Positions 46,608 through 57,984 of a stretch of 64,000 nucleotides of DNA are shown piece by piece. How positions within the stretch are numbered: position 1 is the first letter of the stretch; each line of letters starts with the position of its first letter. The DNA comes from Saxidomus purpurata (Eukaryota > Mollusca > Bivalvia > Venerida > Veneridae). Below the pieces are notes generated by a model, which did not search any database, was not told the origin of the DNA, and saw nothing but the letters and a program-made list of their open reading frames with translations. Made by a program: the position numbers and the translations under genes. The stretch is from the NCBI GenBank assembly GCA_022818135.1, contig JAFMSR010000007.1:10014799-10078798 (forward strand). Direction: 5' to 3'.

Positions 46608-46800
46608 TTTTTGCCATCTTTAGCCCGGATTTACGTCAAAAAGTATACCGATCGTAATTAATGCTGGAGACCATGCGACGATGACGTCGTTAAAATGACG
46701 TCATTTGTGCTATGTTTTCTGATGACGTTTCCCGCGATTTTCGAGGATTTATAGAAACAAACTCAATAAAAGTAGAGTTTTAACCATAAAATAAACAGAA

Positions 46801-46940
46801 AATTGTTGGTATCGGTGTAATATCACATTAATTTCACTCGTGAACACCAAAAGTTCTTATTTTCACTCGTGGCTGCTCCACTCATGAAAATATCACTTTT
46901 GGTGCCCATTATAACGTGATATTTCACCGAAACCAACAAT
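46801..46940. repeat. Foldback element, copy B (140 bp)
   Basis: Second copy of 46381-46530, same orientation, with a ~10-bp deletion (the 'actcagtgaa' section) and a handful of substitutions. Both copies are followed by 'atcctcta' and preceded by 'aaa', which may belong to the element. Confidence 0.9.
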
Positions 46941-47733
46941 TATCCTCTAAATATTTGTATATTATTAGATAAATCATTGTTAAAGAACGTGTACTGCTAA
47001 ATAAATATAGTTAAATATTTTTTTCACAGCGGGGTTTAGTTTCAAGCCTATAGGTCAAATAACAACGACGAATTACTTTACTGAAATATCTTTTCGGTTG
47101 TATCCGCCTTTTACATTAATTTAACCACCCGTCGGTATCAGAAGGTGACTGATGGAGACATTGACATGAAGAACTGTCCTATATATTTTTACATTAAAGA
47201 TTCATTTTTACATGGGTTGGTGGTTTACTATTGATCAATTTAATCAGTCTTAGGTCATGCCCTGGAAAATGTGTCTGACTTTAAATCAATGAACAAGCGG
47301 AATGTAAAAAGGATATTTTTGTGATATATGTACACGACGAGTTTAACTGTACCCGTTTAAGGTTTATACGGAATGTATACCGGACAATCGGACTTTTAAC
47401 CTCTTTAACCCGCTACAATAGTGGGTGTGCTCAATCAGTGGGTATTGTATATTTTGATGACACAGCAGTATTGATGGGCCTGTATATCCATGCAGTCTAA
47501 TAAATTCTGTTTTGTTCTCACCATGATCTGCATCATTCATTATTCAGTCAGTAAATCATGGTTGCCTTTCTGTGCAGTGAATTGAAAGATAAGCAAGAAC
47601 ATTTGAGTACATTAGCGTGATAATGGTGAAAATATTAAAAATATCTCTATCAGACCGGGTACAAAGACTTAAAATATCTGTCCAGAGTTACGGAACTGTT
47701 GTCAGAGATAATGAGAGTATCTGAGCACGAGTT

Positions 47734-47832
47734 CAGATGAATATCCGTCACCGAGGGTAACTGTTTTGGGGGGAACGAGGCTCGCCGAGTTCCCGTAAAA
47801 CAGTTACCCGAGGTGACGGATATTTCCATCTG
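47734..47832. repeat. Foldback element, ~100 bp
   Basis: 'cagatgaatatccgtcacc' and 'gggtaactgtttt' are inverted on the right (aaaacagttaccc, ggtgacggatatttccatctg). The centre is 'aacgaggctcgccgagtt', again a small hairpin. Not related in sequence to the 46-kb elements. Confidence 0.85.
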
Positions 47833-47879
47833 AGCCAAGGTCTCAGATCGAAATTTTTCTTGCAGCCGTCTTGCATTTT

Positions 47880-49985
47880 AAAGCTGATTTCTTTATTCAA
47901 ACTTATCAAAATGATGAATTATCATGAAAAACAAACGATTTTCCGACGCTGTGTTTAGGAAGTGACGTCACAATGTTTATATAACGTTACGTCATAAGTA
48001 GTTCACGAGAGTCATCTGGCATAGGAGGGGTGCCAGACCGGTTTTTTCGGAATGGGCAAAATCACCGGAAATGCCGATCCGATAGCAAGAAAAATCTATC
48101 TATCAAACGTAGGTCTTTCTATACTCACTCCATATGAAAATTTTACCACCTTTATTATCCATATTTTTTTACAAAATATTAAATCACTGAATTTCACTCT
48201 GACACTTTAAAATAAGACAAATAAGAAAGACGATAATAGGTCAAAAAATTAAAGTTATTTATCAAGCATAGAATGGACACTCCTAAGATTCAAGTTCTTA
48301 AATTACCTCCCTTTCAATTGAATATATAAAATAAATAAAGTTTATGGCTTTAAAGTTTTTGAATACTGATAAAGGTAAACAATTTTGAAAATGACTTAAT
48401 TCGTTTCCTTATCGTGTACAGTAAATTCCTTTTTAAAATCATGTAAAGTTTTCATGTTGGGTCAGTGTAGTATCGAAGATCGAATCTGAGACAAAGGTTC
48501 TAATAAGAAAGTAATTCGTTTCGTTTCGCTGCGTTGAGGTATAAAGGTCCATCCCACGCCCGAGCACCCTTGTTATTGTTTAGATTGTTTATAGTCCCGG
48601 CCCCCGAGCACCTTGGGATAGTGATTAGACGCCGTTACGTCTCCCGTCACGTCTTACCAAAATTTGTATGGAGGTCGTTCACCGCAAGCACGCCGACCAA
48701 TGAGATCCGAGTGTGACTTGCACGTAGGTTTCTGACATAGTAAGAGCAATACAATAGAATAGATATGTATCAAAGTTGTTTACAAGTATATCGTATTACC
48801 GTCTTTAACTGCATTTGAATGGTTTTTAATGGAGTTCTGTGTGTTAATTATCGGCCATGCAAATTTACTATGACGGTGCGCAACACCGGTGCAGTATTTT
48901 GTGACTGTCTGCATACATTAACACTATTTACTACTAGTATTTAGTTCTTCGATTTTTCAAACCTGTGAACTCCTAATGAGAAAAATCTGGTCTAGGAGTG
49001 AAGGAGAAGAAAGCAGATATTAATTTTAATTTGTTCCCGCTAGAACCCTAACAGCCACCACTGCTAGATCTATAGAATAGAGCTACAGGAGTGCTACCAT
49101 TGCGGGTACGAGTCTCATACGTGAGGCTTTCACTCTAGTGTTCATAATTCGATTGCCGATCCAACTTGACATTTCTACATACTTGACACGCTACATTTCT
49201 ACGTCATAGAGTGACGTCATATAATTTTGATTGACGGCCCGACCAATTAGTGGCAATTAAAGTCATATTAATAGGAATCAATATTCTCAATTATTCATGG
49301 TACTTTGATATTCTTGATTAAAATAGGCTTCTTATACGCAAAAAAAGATCTAAGACATTATCCAGGCATTCGTCTGTTTGTTTATACATTGTAGTCAGTT
49401 CAAACTAAAAATGCCCTTGTATGGCCAATGTTACATTTGTTTTTCTTTGTATTGTATTGTTGTCAACTTGAACGTATCTTGAATGACTTAACGGAAAGTT
49501 GCGGTGATTTTGTTTGCAGGACAAGTTTCGTGCACACGGAACAATTATATTAGTATTTCGTTGCAGTATGATATGCTTTATGACGTACCTGTTTACTTAT
49601 TCAAATTATACTATAATACTATTTTCCTCAAAAACACCATACCTTTTTATAATTATCTCACCATATGACACTACACTTCACGTCTCAAGCTGTGTGCTAT
49701 TGTGCCAAACAATCTATCCTTGACATATTTAAAAGATATAGGGCTGTGACAAAAACATGTTTGAAATCTGATCGCGTAACAATAAGAAGATTACAACGAT
49801 AGAAAATAACGAAGAAAAGCATTATCCTAAGCCCAGATAGTTTATAGATAATGGTTACTGTAATTTGATACATTCTTCATAGTAATTTAAACCTAATACC
49901 CACTGAAATAAATAAAAATCAAATACTAAACATATAAATAATGATTTTGTGAGCTGTAAATTTGATTTATGGAGTATAAATTTTC
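47880..49985. other. No supported gene
   Basis: Non-coding to inspection. A 60-codon frame at 48534-48716 lies in a GC-richer patch but shows no domain. Confidence 0.4.
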
Positions 49986-50017
49986 ATTACATTTTACTTT
50001 CAAAAAAGAGTAGGTAA

Positions 50018-50047
50018 AGAAAGAAAGAAAGAAAGAAAGAAGAAAAA

Positions 50048-50087
<40 letters not shown>

Positions 50088-50098
50088 AAAGAAAAGGA
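50018..50098. repeat. (GAAA)n microsatellite
   Basis: Tetranucleotide array interrupted once by 'gaaaaaaag'. The opposite strand reads as Phe/Ser/Leu repeats and is not a gene. Confidence 0.95.
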
Positions 50099-50218
50099 AA
50101 GAGCTTCTATACAAGCGTTTAGCTTATTGCTCAATCCTGAATATTGTTATTATATATTGTATTTGTAAATGCGTTTATATATGAATAAATAATGTTTAAA
50201 CTAAAGAAAGAAAGAAAG

Positions 50219-50263
50219 GAACGAACGAACGAACGAACGAACGAACGAACGAACGAACGAACG
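50219..50263. repeat. (GAAC)n microsatellite
   Basis: About eleven GAAC/CGAA units directly after a short GAAA run. It lies 120 bp after the (GAAA)n array, so a single A/C change has probably spread through an older GAAA tract. Confidence 0.95.
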
Positions 50264-50269
50264 AAAACA

Positions 50270-51560
50270 ATGTTCGTGTCAATGCATAGGTTTTTTATCA
50301 AGTATATAATGTTTTAAATGTACAAAAAGTTTTAATGTTCTATTATTAAAGGCAGTTACAATGAATAAAATTCGTAAACAAAATTGGGTTGAACACATCC
50401 ATTGCCATCGTTAGCTAAAGCGTATTAAAAGAGCAACCCTTAAACATATTTTTCACAACGGCTTTGAAAATACAGGTTTAGTTATTGGTATTAACAGACA
50501 CGACACTTTTACTGATTGTGATGTTTATGCTGAAACAAATTGTAAACTTTATCAGAGAAAATTCTATGTCTCTGCCTCTGTACTCTAAGAAAAGTTTTTT
50601 TCGGAGAACGGTCTTTGCATGTTATGAATGTAAGGAATCTGTCAATTTGGGCTAAATTATTGTGAAGAACAGATGGATACGCTCACCCGGGACAGATCTC
50701 TAAGTGTCTGTATAAAAGTCCACAAATTCAAATATCTGAAGGAAACAGAGATCATGTAATGTCGCAGACAATGCGAGGATACTAATGATGTGTGTGTATA
50801 AATGAAGTATTGTATTCGGAAATTATTTATATTCCTAGCATAGTATGTCTATCGTTTCCAAACAACATAAGGTCAAGTACCGAACCATCGCGTAGGAATA
50901 TTCTTCTACATGTGTAAGCTACACGGAAGTTCTGCCAATATCGGCTCTGTTTCGTTTACATTTTAACATTCCTATCTTTATTATACTGTTGATGACTTGT
51001 AAACAATAGCTAGAGAATACGAATATCTGTATCACGCCATCTCATTGTGAGCTTTATTCTACATGCATTTCTTTAAATCTTAATTTTACGCGCAAGAGCG
51101 TAAAGAAAGATATTAAAAACTCAAACATGTGACATTTACTTGACAAATAAATCAGGGTGAAATTATCTTTTGGTCAAATCTTCAGTCTTGAGAACCTTAA
51201 ACTAACTGCGTCGGGAAATGAAATGCAGTTTAAAAGTTGTATAAATACTTGAGTTAGTAGAAGTAAGTAACATTAAAACATGGAGAATATAAAATCTCTT
51301 TATCTCCAAAAATCATACCAAAAAACATTGATTTGAAGGAGCTATAAAATGAAGTAACTGAAGAAAAAAGATATGTAAATTACATTAATGATTACTTGAA
51401 AAGCATGTGAGCTAATAAACAATTCTCATTTTGTTTACTCCAATGTAAATTCAATGCATAATAAATAGGATTAAAATTAAAAAGATAGAATGAAGATTTG
51501 AACGTTAAATGTCTTTCAAATGGAAGGTCAAAATGAATTGAAAAATTAATCTGGTAACAC
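50270..51560. other. No gene seen
   Basis: AT-rich sequence; no exon, tRNA-like structure or repeat family recognised. Confidence 0.45.
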
Positions 51561-51563
51561 CAG

Positions 51564-51762
51564 TGTGGAGCGGCCGTGTCGCAGTGGTAGCGCGTTCGCC
51601 TCAGGATCAAAGGGCCCCGGTAGTGTCCTTAGGCAAAACAAAAATAAATCCACATTGTCTCTCTCTCTCTCTCTTCGTGGTTGATTTCATCTGGAATGAG
51701 TCTCGAGAGCGTTTAATATAAGTTGTAAGAACTTGTTTTTTTCAATTAAGAATAAATGAATT
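51564..51762 (+). mobile_element. tRNA-headed SINE with (TC)n
   Basis: 'GCGGCCGTGTCGCAGTGGTA' and 'GCGCGTTCGCCTC' form an A-box half with D arm. The B-box side is degenerate ('aagggccccggta'), followed by 'gtgtccttaggcaaaac', a (TC)n tract (51657-51672) and an AT-rich tail 'ttaagaataaatgaatta'. A decayed SINE, not a tRNA gene. Confidence 0.6.
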
Positions 51763-51764
51763 AG

Positions 51765-53740
51765 TATAAACTAGTAGTGTTCCTGTTTTCTCTTCTACCC
51801 TGATTTTATATTGGTCATAGCCAGCTTACGAGTAAGCAGCCAGTTTCCAGTAGAAAGAAAAAAAAACTTTCCATTAATGAATTAATTCAAATTGAAAAAT
51901 AAGTTATTTTGCCTAACTACCTTTCCTATTTTTCAAACATGTTACTGAAACCGCAATAGTAATTTTATCGGCCTGAGAAGTAAATTGTAAGTTTCTACAA
52001 CTATTGGGTGCCCCCATGTCATGGTAATAAAATTACAGTTGTTATGGTACTAAACCCTAAAATCTGAAAAAAGACCCATCTAAACCACAAAAGCATTCTA
52101 AAATTTAACTGGAGTATATCGTATCAATTTAGAAAACATTTAAATCATTTATGTCAGATAAAAGGACCCCAAAGATACGTGTATTATGTTTATATCTCTC
52201 CAAAAAAAGATACTGTGACTTGCACAAATTGTTGCCCTATGTTGTTGACATTTTTGTGTACAGTAAACAGCGTATGTCTTGACACAGGGAGATTCATACC
52301 ACACAAGATTAGCTTTTTAAAAAGGCTAGAAAGAGGCTCGCTTGGTTTTTAGTAAAGAATAAACAATGTGTATACTGTGAAGCAAGGCCGGGTTTGGTTT
52401 TATATCAATGCCCCCAATTACTATATGCAAATTCAAAGACACCCGTTTAGAGATTACAGTAACAAATGTGGATAGTTCATCAATGGTGGCAATACTAATG
52501 ACGTGTAGAAAATTTTACTACGATTTGTTTTACATCACGTGAATACATTCGTAATAATGCAGATCCAAGCGTATTAGAGCATGCATTTTCATTAATTTTC
52601 ATAGATGTTGTGTGAAAATTACGCGGGAGGGATTTTCAGCAGTTAAAAATAGTTCCGGACACCTAGAGTGATATACTTGGAAGGTATATCACGCTCAAAT
52701 CCTTCTTTGTCTATATAGGAGAAATTTTCAGTAGTGTTAGAATAAACGATAAAAATACAGGGGCACATTTATTATTTCTTAAGTAAAAAGTAGCTGTACT
52801 AAAGCGGCATTAAATACAGTAGAAACTGCAACCTAAGCTGCTCTTTCGTTGCACACTCTGTCGCTCCAGATTTGTTTCAATTCACTTTTTAGCACTTAGA
52901 TCATAGCTCTGTAATTATACTGGGTGTAAGATTGAAGAGAGAAGTGACAGATGCATAATTACATATTTGATGCAAAATTTCTTTTCCGGTTTGTCCGGGT
53001 CACTGTGCCGGAACGATGAAATGGTTTAGGCCCGAACTTAAGACAGGATATCTGGTTAGTAAGGCCTGTTTTTATTGGTCAGTTTGGATTTATCTTTGAT
53101 CTGAGGCTTTCGCTTCGAGCCAAGTTGTCGGCCAGTTCTTAAAGAGAAATTTTCACCCATATGTAATTAGTTGCTGGTACTCCTATTCAAATATAGTAAA
53201 AGTATCATTGCCTAAAAATACATTTCGACCATGCAAATATCTGTAGGTACTCTTTCATGATAAACAGCATGCTAGGTGGGAATGCACAAACAATGTTAAA
53301 ACAGGCCGTGAGCTGTGAATGTATTCATTCATATAGGTTAAAAAATACTTTTCAGTGTAACCACGGATGCATATCAAACTGTAAATATAAATCATAACTA
53401 TTAATCTTGCAGATTTTATTTTCAATTATATTGTGGTCATTAAAGAAAAATGAAAAAATAGAATATGATATGTCACAACTAGAACCCTGTAAGGACGTTT
53501 CAAAATTTGTTTTTTTTATTCAAAATCCCTGTTGTAATATAGCAATAACTGGTGCTAAAACTTAATTCCTCCTGCGTCATGGTTGTAAAAACTGCAATGA
53601 AAGTGTATGATATTAAAACATACTTCAGCAATTCAATTGTGCTGTGGGAAAATTACATTTATTAAATGTTATGTCGAGATGCGATATAGGATGAGTATGT
53701 AAAAACGTAAATAATTATGCCTCCATCAGCAGGGGGCGGG
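51765..53740. other. No gene seen; one palindrome
   Basis: A 31-bp inverted repeat (GAGTGATATAC arm, 52666-52696) is the only structure found. Confidence 0.45.
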
Positions 53741-53744
53741 GATC

Positions 53745-53960
53745 AAGGTCACTGTTACTATAAAATATTTTTTTTAGTTTTTAAATTGTTTTTATAAATA
53801 GTTTTTTTTCTTGTTTGAAGCAAACAAAATTTTCCGTTGGGGATTCGGGGTCAAGGTCACTTTTACTAAAAATATATTAATTTTTTTTAGCTTTTAAATT
53901 GTGTGAAGAAAAGTTAAAGTTTTTTTCGTGTGTGGGGGGGTCAAGGTCATTGTTAATACA
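53745..53960. repeat. Tandem repeat 'ggggtcaaggtcact', three units
   Basis: Units at about 53748, 53842 and 53935 each have a G-run, 'tcaaggtca(c/t)tgttacta' and, in the first two, 'ttttttagcttttaaattg'. They form a ~95-bp tandem, related in motif to the 9.3-kb family. Confidence 0.7.
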
Positions 53961-54298
53961 CGCGCAGAAATATATGATCTTAAAGCTATTACTTATATCT
54001 TAAAAACCTACTTCCAAAACCAGTTCTGATCTTGGTTTAAAAACAACCCTCTAGTTTAAGCTGTGATAACCTTTGGTCCTTTTGTTATATCAAACATGAA
54101 GCTTCCTGATACATTGCCTTTGGATTTTAGATAGTCCTTCTTAAAAAGCAAGTTTGTTTCTGCGCATGTTGTTACGTTTTATTCAAATGGTTGAACTCTG
54201 ATGCATTTCTCCAGTCCATGGCACACATGCCTCTCTCCTCAACTGTATAAAAAGTCGTACCCTGTTTATTTGTATATATAGTAACTGTTGTAGGAGTT

Positions 54299-54524
54299 TA
54301 ACGCCCGTTCTAACCGTATTTTGGTCAATTTAACAGACTATCAGTTTACCTCACAATCGTTCCTGGGAAGAAGCAGTCCTAGACTCTATCTTCCGTAAGA
54401 AACTGCCAATTTTCTTACATAAAGAGACATGGTCGGTAGCAGGGCTCGAACCCATAGCGCTCAATCTGAGAGATTACAGAGATTTCAAGCCTGCGAAAGT
54501 AACCACTCGACCACAGAGGCCGAC
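54299..54524 (-). mobile_element. tRNA-Ser-headed SINE
   Basis: On the minus strand: GTCGGCCTCTGTGGTCGAGT (A box), anticodon loop CTTGAAA (TGA, Ser), a long variable arm and GGGTTCGAGCCCTGCTACC (B box). Then come 'catgtctctttatg' and a body ending in 'cgggcgtta'. It is the best preserved of the three family members. Confidence 0.8.
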
Positions 54525-55261
54525 GTGTATAGTAACGTGCTGTTATTTGTAAACGTTGAACGGAACAAGTCATCCAATGCTTTCCGGTCGTCCCTCTTTT
54601 AGAGTTTTTTTTTTACCCCTACCTGCCGTTACTATGAAGAAGGATATACAAGTGTTTGTATACTATATATATGCAACATCTTTAACTTTAGATAGAACTG
54701 GTTTTGCAAAATCTGACCTTAACTTCCGTTTAACGTTACAGTGTGAGTGACATTATGTTACGTTACGTTATGTACACCGATTGCATTAGAGTGTCTCTCT
54801 GTAAAATGCCAAAGATAAAGTCCTATTAAAGTTCTTTCCACTGACAAGGGACGATATACGGTCCCGGTTTCTGTATGTCGATTATGTCCCTTATTTGTCA
54901 CGCTGCATAAATTGTAAGTCTTAAAAAGGGGTGTAATGCATCACTGAGTTGTTATTCAAGTACAAAGACCGCCACAGATGTTTTATACTGGCCACATACA
55001 TTAACATGTGCATTGTATTTAATCAAATTTGAGCCATATACACTGCAATGTTCACTGCATACAATGACATATGCACCACGATCACGGAAAATGTCAGTTA
55101 CGGCGTTCCATAATCGTGTGCGACTTATAATGTGTAGATCTTAGCTATAAAATACTTCCCCAATATCCAGACTTCCTCCCAATAACATCTGTGAAATTTC
55201 AACCCTGCATGAAATAATGCAGAATATTTCTCTACAATGTAGTAGAGATTACATGTACATA

Positions 55262-55491
55262 CACTCAGTTCCAAAAGAAAGTGTGCACTTCTTAATTTTA
55301 AATATTTTAACACCCCGTCCTTTCTCGTTTAAAAACAACCACTTAAAACGAGCGCAACTTAAAATCTAAAATGTTCGCCATATTGTGCGTAAACAGATCT
55401 CAATTTTAGTACCAAATATGTAGGCTTTCAGAAAAGTAGTCGATGAAAAATCACAGAAAACAAAGTGTACACTTTCTTTTGGAACTGAGTA
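55262..55491. mobile_element. mariner-like MITE, 230 bp
   Basis: ACTCAGTTCCAAAAGAAAGT at the left and its inverse at the right, ~27 bp of terminal repeat, flanked by TA on both sides (55260-55261, 55492-55493). TA duplication and end sequence fit the Tc1/mariner superfamily. No coding capacity. Confidence 0.8.
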
Positions 55492-56039
55492 TATGTTATC
55501 TTATCTGCAGCTAAATATATTGCTGTTGTCACGAACTTTCAGGGGGGTAGTTTTAAAGTAATGGATTTTCTAGGGTAGAGGCATGCTCCATGCTCCCCCG
55601 GATTATTTTAAAACCTCACAGTGCCATAGCTGCATTTTGAGGCATTTTGAAGTATAGTTTGGTGAAAAATACGGAGACTAATTTCGCATTTTACTTATCT
55701 TAGTATTAATGTGCTCAGAAAAAAACCCAACTATTGGTGGATCAGTCAGTGCTCTGACTGGTAATTTTCAACTGTCTGAAATAGTGCTTGTTTTTAGGAT
55801 ATCGCATATAGGAAACTACGCCCCTGCCTTTCAATGTTTATTCAGTATCATTTTTTCCAACAACGTGATAAACTGTGCACGTGTTCTGAAACTAAACATG
55901 TTTTCCCCGCTTGGCCAATTTAAACAAATCAGATGGTGCCGTTGAGACTATATTTACTTTAAAATATATTAATTTGAGTAACATTTTAAAGAAAAATAAA
56001 AGACTGACGGTAAAACTGCGAAGCGATACAAATAAAGTG

Positions 56040-56455
56040 TGTGCAGTAACACAGGTAATACAGATGCAGTATGTACAGAGTCGCAAGCGATACAGGCAGT
56101 ATGTACAGTGTCGCAAGCGATACAGGCAGTATGTACAGAGTCACAAGCGATACAGACAGTATGTACAGTGTCGCAAGCGATACAGGCAGTATGTACAATG
56201 TCGCAAGCGATACAGGCAGTATGTACAGTGTCGCAAGCGATACAGGCAGTATGTACAGTGTCGCAAGCGATACAGGCAGTATGTACAATGTCGCAAGCGA
56301 TACAGGCAGTATGTACAGTGTCGTAAGCGATACAGGCAGTATGTACAGTGTCGTAAGCGATACAGGCAGTATGTACAGTGTCGCAAGCGATACAGATAAT
56401 GTGTGTGCAATATCACAAGTGGTACAGATGCAGTATTACAAGCGATACAGGTAAT
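56040..56455. repeat. 30-bp minisatellite, about eleven regular units
   Basis: Unit 'gtatgtacagtgtcgcaagc' plus 'gatacaggca', repeated from about 56070 to 56399 with only a few changes, and flanked by degenerate units. As the period is a multiple of three and no frame of the unit has a stop, long frames are open on both strands (for example QYVQCRKRYR on plus, LATLYILPVS on minus). I see no promoter, intron signal or homology supporting translation. Confidence 0.95.
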
Positions 56456-56459
56456 CAGG

Positions 56460-57690
56460 TTAAGCTTTTTGTAAACGTGTGTTCATAACAAATTTCAGGT
56501 AAGGGGCTTCCTGATCTTTCTGTAGCCCTATCGGACACTATGTACAAAAGAGAACTTTAATTTGAAATTATATCTCGCCAGAATTATGCACCTTGAGAAA
56601 CATTTGTAGAAAGTTTAAAAGCAATGTGGAAAATACTTATAAAACTATGTCGAAATACAATACAAAACGGAACAGAACGGGATGGGAGAAGAGTGATTCT
56701 AATAAACAACCAACTATCACATTATCCCAATTGAGCTGTAATAATGCGTTATAGTTATAAACCGAACAAGAAAAACTAAGTAACCATGACCGCAACATTG
56801 ACAAGCAGATTATTAAGAACAGCCCGCGGTGTATTGTTGTGAAAGGCGTTTAGAACTGCACTAAAAAGATTAGAGGGTTTAAGCCGGATACCAAAGTAGT
56901 ACTTCTGTACTTACCAACTTTTTTTCAATCGAATTTGAGAAATGATTTAAAATTCTCATTTACATAAAAATGCACACTTTTAATGTACATGCCATAAATT
57001 GCAGAAATGTAGTTAATATTTTAGTAGATTGTAGTAATAAAAGTATGTATTAGATTGTCGGTTTATGGGCACATAACTTCATTGTACTTTTTTTACGTCT
57101 TTTTAAGTCTTTTTTTAACATTTGATTTATGTTCGTCTTGTGTACATTATGTTCAATGTTTTACCTACTTCTGAGACGCATGATTTGAAGTACATGCATA
57201 TTGTCCGTTTCGTAGATTTGACTTACTATTGCCTTTGACTTATATTCTGACCACACCATAATATGTAATTCAGACATCACCACGGTATAAATCTCAGATC
57301 CAAAATGGATGTGCCACTGAACTGGAAAATAAATGACCTAATGTGCTCTTTGTAAGTCTCTGTAATAAGTTAAACTTAAGAAGATTAAATATTTGTTTAT
57401 ATTTGTGAAAGGCCCAATTCTTCCTCTAATTCAAACAAAATATTTATGTAAGTTATTTAAATATCTTGAAGGCATGATTCTTTTCAAGTGCGTCCGGCCA
57501 TTTAACTATTTCTTCAATTATGATAAAATGTTATCCGTATCATTTTTTCTTGGATTGTGTATTCAGCCATGCTATGATTATACAATACATGAACTTGGCC
57601 AAACATACACAAGTGTGGTGTTTAAAGTAATTAAGATGAAACAAGTAATATCTTTAAAAAAAAAGATGGTCGACGTAGGTGACGTAATAA
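56460..57690. other. No supported gene
   Basis: AT-rich. A 122-codon plus-strand frame (57393-57761) ends inside the 72-bp duplicated segment; it has hydrophobic stretches but no recognisable domain. Confidence 0.4.
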
Positions 57691-57762
57691 ACACATTTTG
57701 TGTTTCAGAAGGCTCCCGGGCAGTACACTGCTTATTCCGGTACCGAAACGCTAGCCAATAAT
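57691..57762 (+). repeat. 72-bp direct repeat, copy 1
   Basis: Identical over 72 bp to 57912-57983. It contains 'cagaaggctcccgggcagta' and 'ccggtaccgaaacgctagcc'. The first copy is followed by GC-richer 'gatgtccggccccggac'. Confidence 0.95.
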
Positions 57763-57911
57763 CAATGACGCTAGATGTCCGGCCCCGGACAACACCTCGT
57801 TGAATACAAAAGTTGATCTTCGTACTGTCCAGAAACCTTGACATAACGTGTTCTGTTTTTTCTTTTTTTGCAACATGATTTATTATAAATAACTATAATA
57901 TAAAAAAATAT

Positions 57912-57983
57912 ACACATTTTGTGTTTCAGAAGGCTCCCGGGCAGTACACTGCTTATTCCGGTACCGAAACGCTAGCCAATAAT
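57912..57983 (+). repeat. 72-bp direct repeat, copy 2
   Basis: Second identical copy, 221 bp after the first. The sequences on the outer sides differ at once (caatgacg against ttgcagat). Confidence 0.95.
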
Positions 57984-57984
57984 T

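Noticed and set aside
49926..50114. Phe/Ser-rich minus-strand protein
   Set aside because: It is the translation of the (GAAA)n microsatellite.
55911..56399. 162-codon repeat protein (QYVQCRKRYR)
   Set aside because: The whole repetitive part comes from the 30-bp minisatellite, which is equally open on the other strand. Kept only as a finding.
57393..57761. 122-codon plus-strand protein
   Set aside because: Longest frame in its neighbourhood, but AT-driven composition, no domain, and it ends inside a recent duplication. Chance is more likely.
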